Source: Proteiniphilum sp. (GTDB lineage Bacteria > Bacteroidota > Bacteroidia > Bacteroidales > Dysgonomonadaceae). From it: DNA of 24,303 nucleotides. Position numbers and translations under genes: made by a program. The DNA lies in NCBI GenBank assembly GCA_012728465.1, contig JAAYFB010000453.1:1-24303 (forward strand), in the 5' to 3' direction. The notes beneath the pieces are model-generated. The model was not told the DNA's origin. It saw nothing but the letters and a program-made list of their open reading frames with translations, and ran no database searches. Positions 23,635 through 24,303 of the stretch are shown piece by piece; the first letter of the stretch is position 1; each line of letters begins with the position of its first letter.

Positions 23635-24303
23635 ATGCAATACAAAATATATTCTCCAAATAAATTAAATGTCTCTATTGATTTACCTGCATCAAAAAGT
23701 ATTAGTAATAGAATACTAATATTGAATGCACTAAGTTTAAATCAAAATCCAATAGATAATCTTTCCGATTGTGAAGACACTCAAGTATTAATTGATGTGT
23801 TTAACTCCGATTCTAATGAATTTGATGTAAGAGCTGCTGGTACTGCTATGCGATTTCTTACAGCATTTCTATCGGGAGTGGATGGAGAGTGGATATTGAA
23901 AGGATCAAAACGAATGCACGAACGACCAATTCATCCGCTAGTTGACACACTTGTGTCTCTAGGAGCTGATATAGAGTATTTGGAAAATAGAGGCTTCCCT
24001 CCATTAAAAATAAAAGGTAAGAAGCTAAATGGGGGAGAGGTTTATGTGTCTGGGAGTATAAGTTCTCAATTTATTTCTGCCTTAATGATGGTAGCACCAG
24101 TAATGAGAGATGGATTAACTTTGCATATTCAAGATGAAATAATATCAAAACCATATATCCATTTAACTGCAAAGTTGATGGAGGAATTTGGTGTTAATGT
24201 AAAATGGGATGATGATAAAATTCAAATAAAGCCACAAGCATATAAACCTATAAAATATAGAGTGGAGCCTGATTGGTCGGCAGCATCTTATTGGTATGAG
24301 ATG
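23635..24303 (+). CDS. aroA: 3-phosphoshikimate 1-carboxyvinyltransferase (EPSP synthase), N-terminal part
   Basis: Joins phosphoenolpyruvate to shikimate-3-phosphate in the shikimate pathway to aromatic amino acids; cytoplasmic, the glyphosate target. 223 codons are present and the frame is open at the window edge, about half of the usual 400-430. The N-terminal substrate loop is LPASKSISNR (residues 18-27, Lys21). AAGTAMRFLTAFLSG is the second signature, here with Ala for the Asn of the usual NAGTAMR form, as is common in Bacteroidetes. RMHERPIHPLVDTL follows, then SGSISSQFISALMMVAP, which lines the shikimate-3-phosphate site. The start is fixed by the promoter and the conserved opening. 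Confidence 0.95.
   Translation, partial: MQYKIYSPNKLNVSIDLPASKSISNRILILNALSLNQNPIDNLSDCEDTQVLIDVFNSDSNEFDVRAAGTAMRFLTAFLSGVDGEWILKGSKRMHERPIHPLVDTLVSLGADIEYLENRGFPPLKIKGKKLNGGEVYVSGSISSQFISALMMVAPVMRDGLTLHIQDEIISKPYIHLTAKLMEEFGVNVKWDDDKIQIKPQAYKPIKYRVEPDWSAASYWYEM

Overview
The window looks like chromosomal DNA from a member of the Bacteroidetes, most likely order Bacteroidales. The DNA is AT-rich. Recognisable promoters have the Bacteroidetes -7 box TAnnTTTG, in two cases with a TTTG -33 element 19-20 bases upstream. Several genes are typical of the group: a 57-residue histone H1-like protein, a NigD-like lipoprotein, a DUF5020 outer-membrane protein, three DUF1080 domains, and the run PASTA protein - rluD - ddl - acyltransferase. 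Shine-Dalgarno sequences are not evident, as expected there. I see no phage, transposon, CRISPR, rRNA or tRNA.

Layout. 1-5074 (+): the 3' end of pyk, an O-methyltransferase, rbfA, a LolC/LolE-type permease, ugd and a nitroreductase, tightly packed and ending at a bidirectional terminator (5099-5143). 5163-5336 (-): the histone H1-like gene, converging on that terminator. 5720-6487 (+): a single-domain secreted DUF1080 protein. 6684-11264 (+): PASTA protein, rluD, ddl, acyltransferase and a NigD-like lipoprotein, probably one envelope-linked operon. 11602-14435 (+): a Tat-exported Gfo/Idh/MocA oxidoreductase followed at once by a secreted double-DUF1080 protein, ended by two terminators. 14578-16359 (-): radC - sufT-like - lpxH operon. 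16554-16822: a non-coding array of six palindromic cores. 16914-19609 (-): DUF5020 protein and NCS2 purine permease as an operon, then efp from its own promoter. 19792-24303 (+): cysS, yaaA, an NSS-family transporter, and the 5' end of aroA.

How they fit together. Most genes are housekeeping: glycolysis, ribosome maturation, cell wall and lipid A synthesis, translation, aromatic amino acid synthesis. Two sets suggest a specific physiology. The exported oxidoreductase and the DUF1080 proteins fit a periplasmic route that oxidises glycosides to 3-keto sugars and then cleaves them. The DUF5020 protein and NCS2 permease fit a two-membrane nucleobase/nucleoside uptake pair. The least explained element is the repeat array at 16554-16822, whose palindromic cores recur every 41-42 bases, close to four turns of B-DNA.
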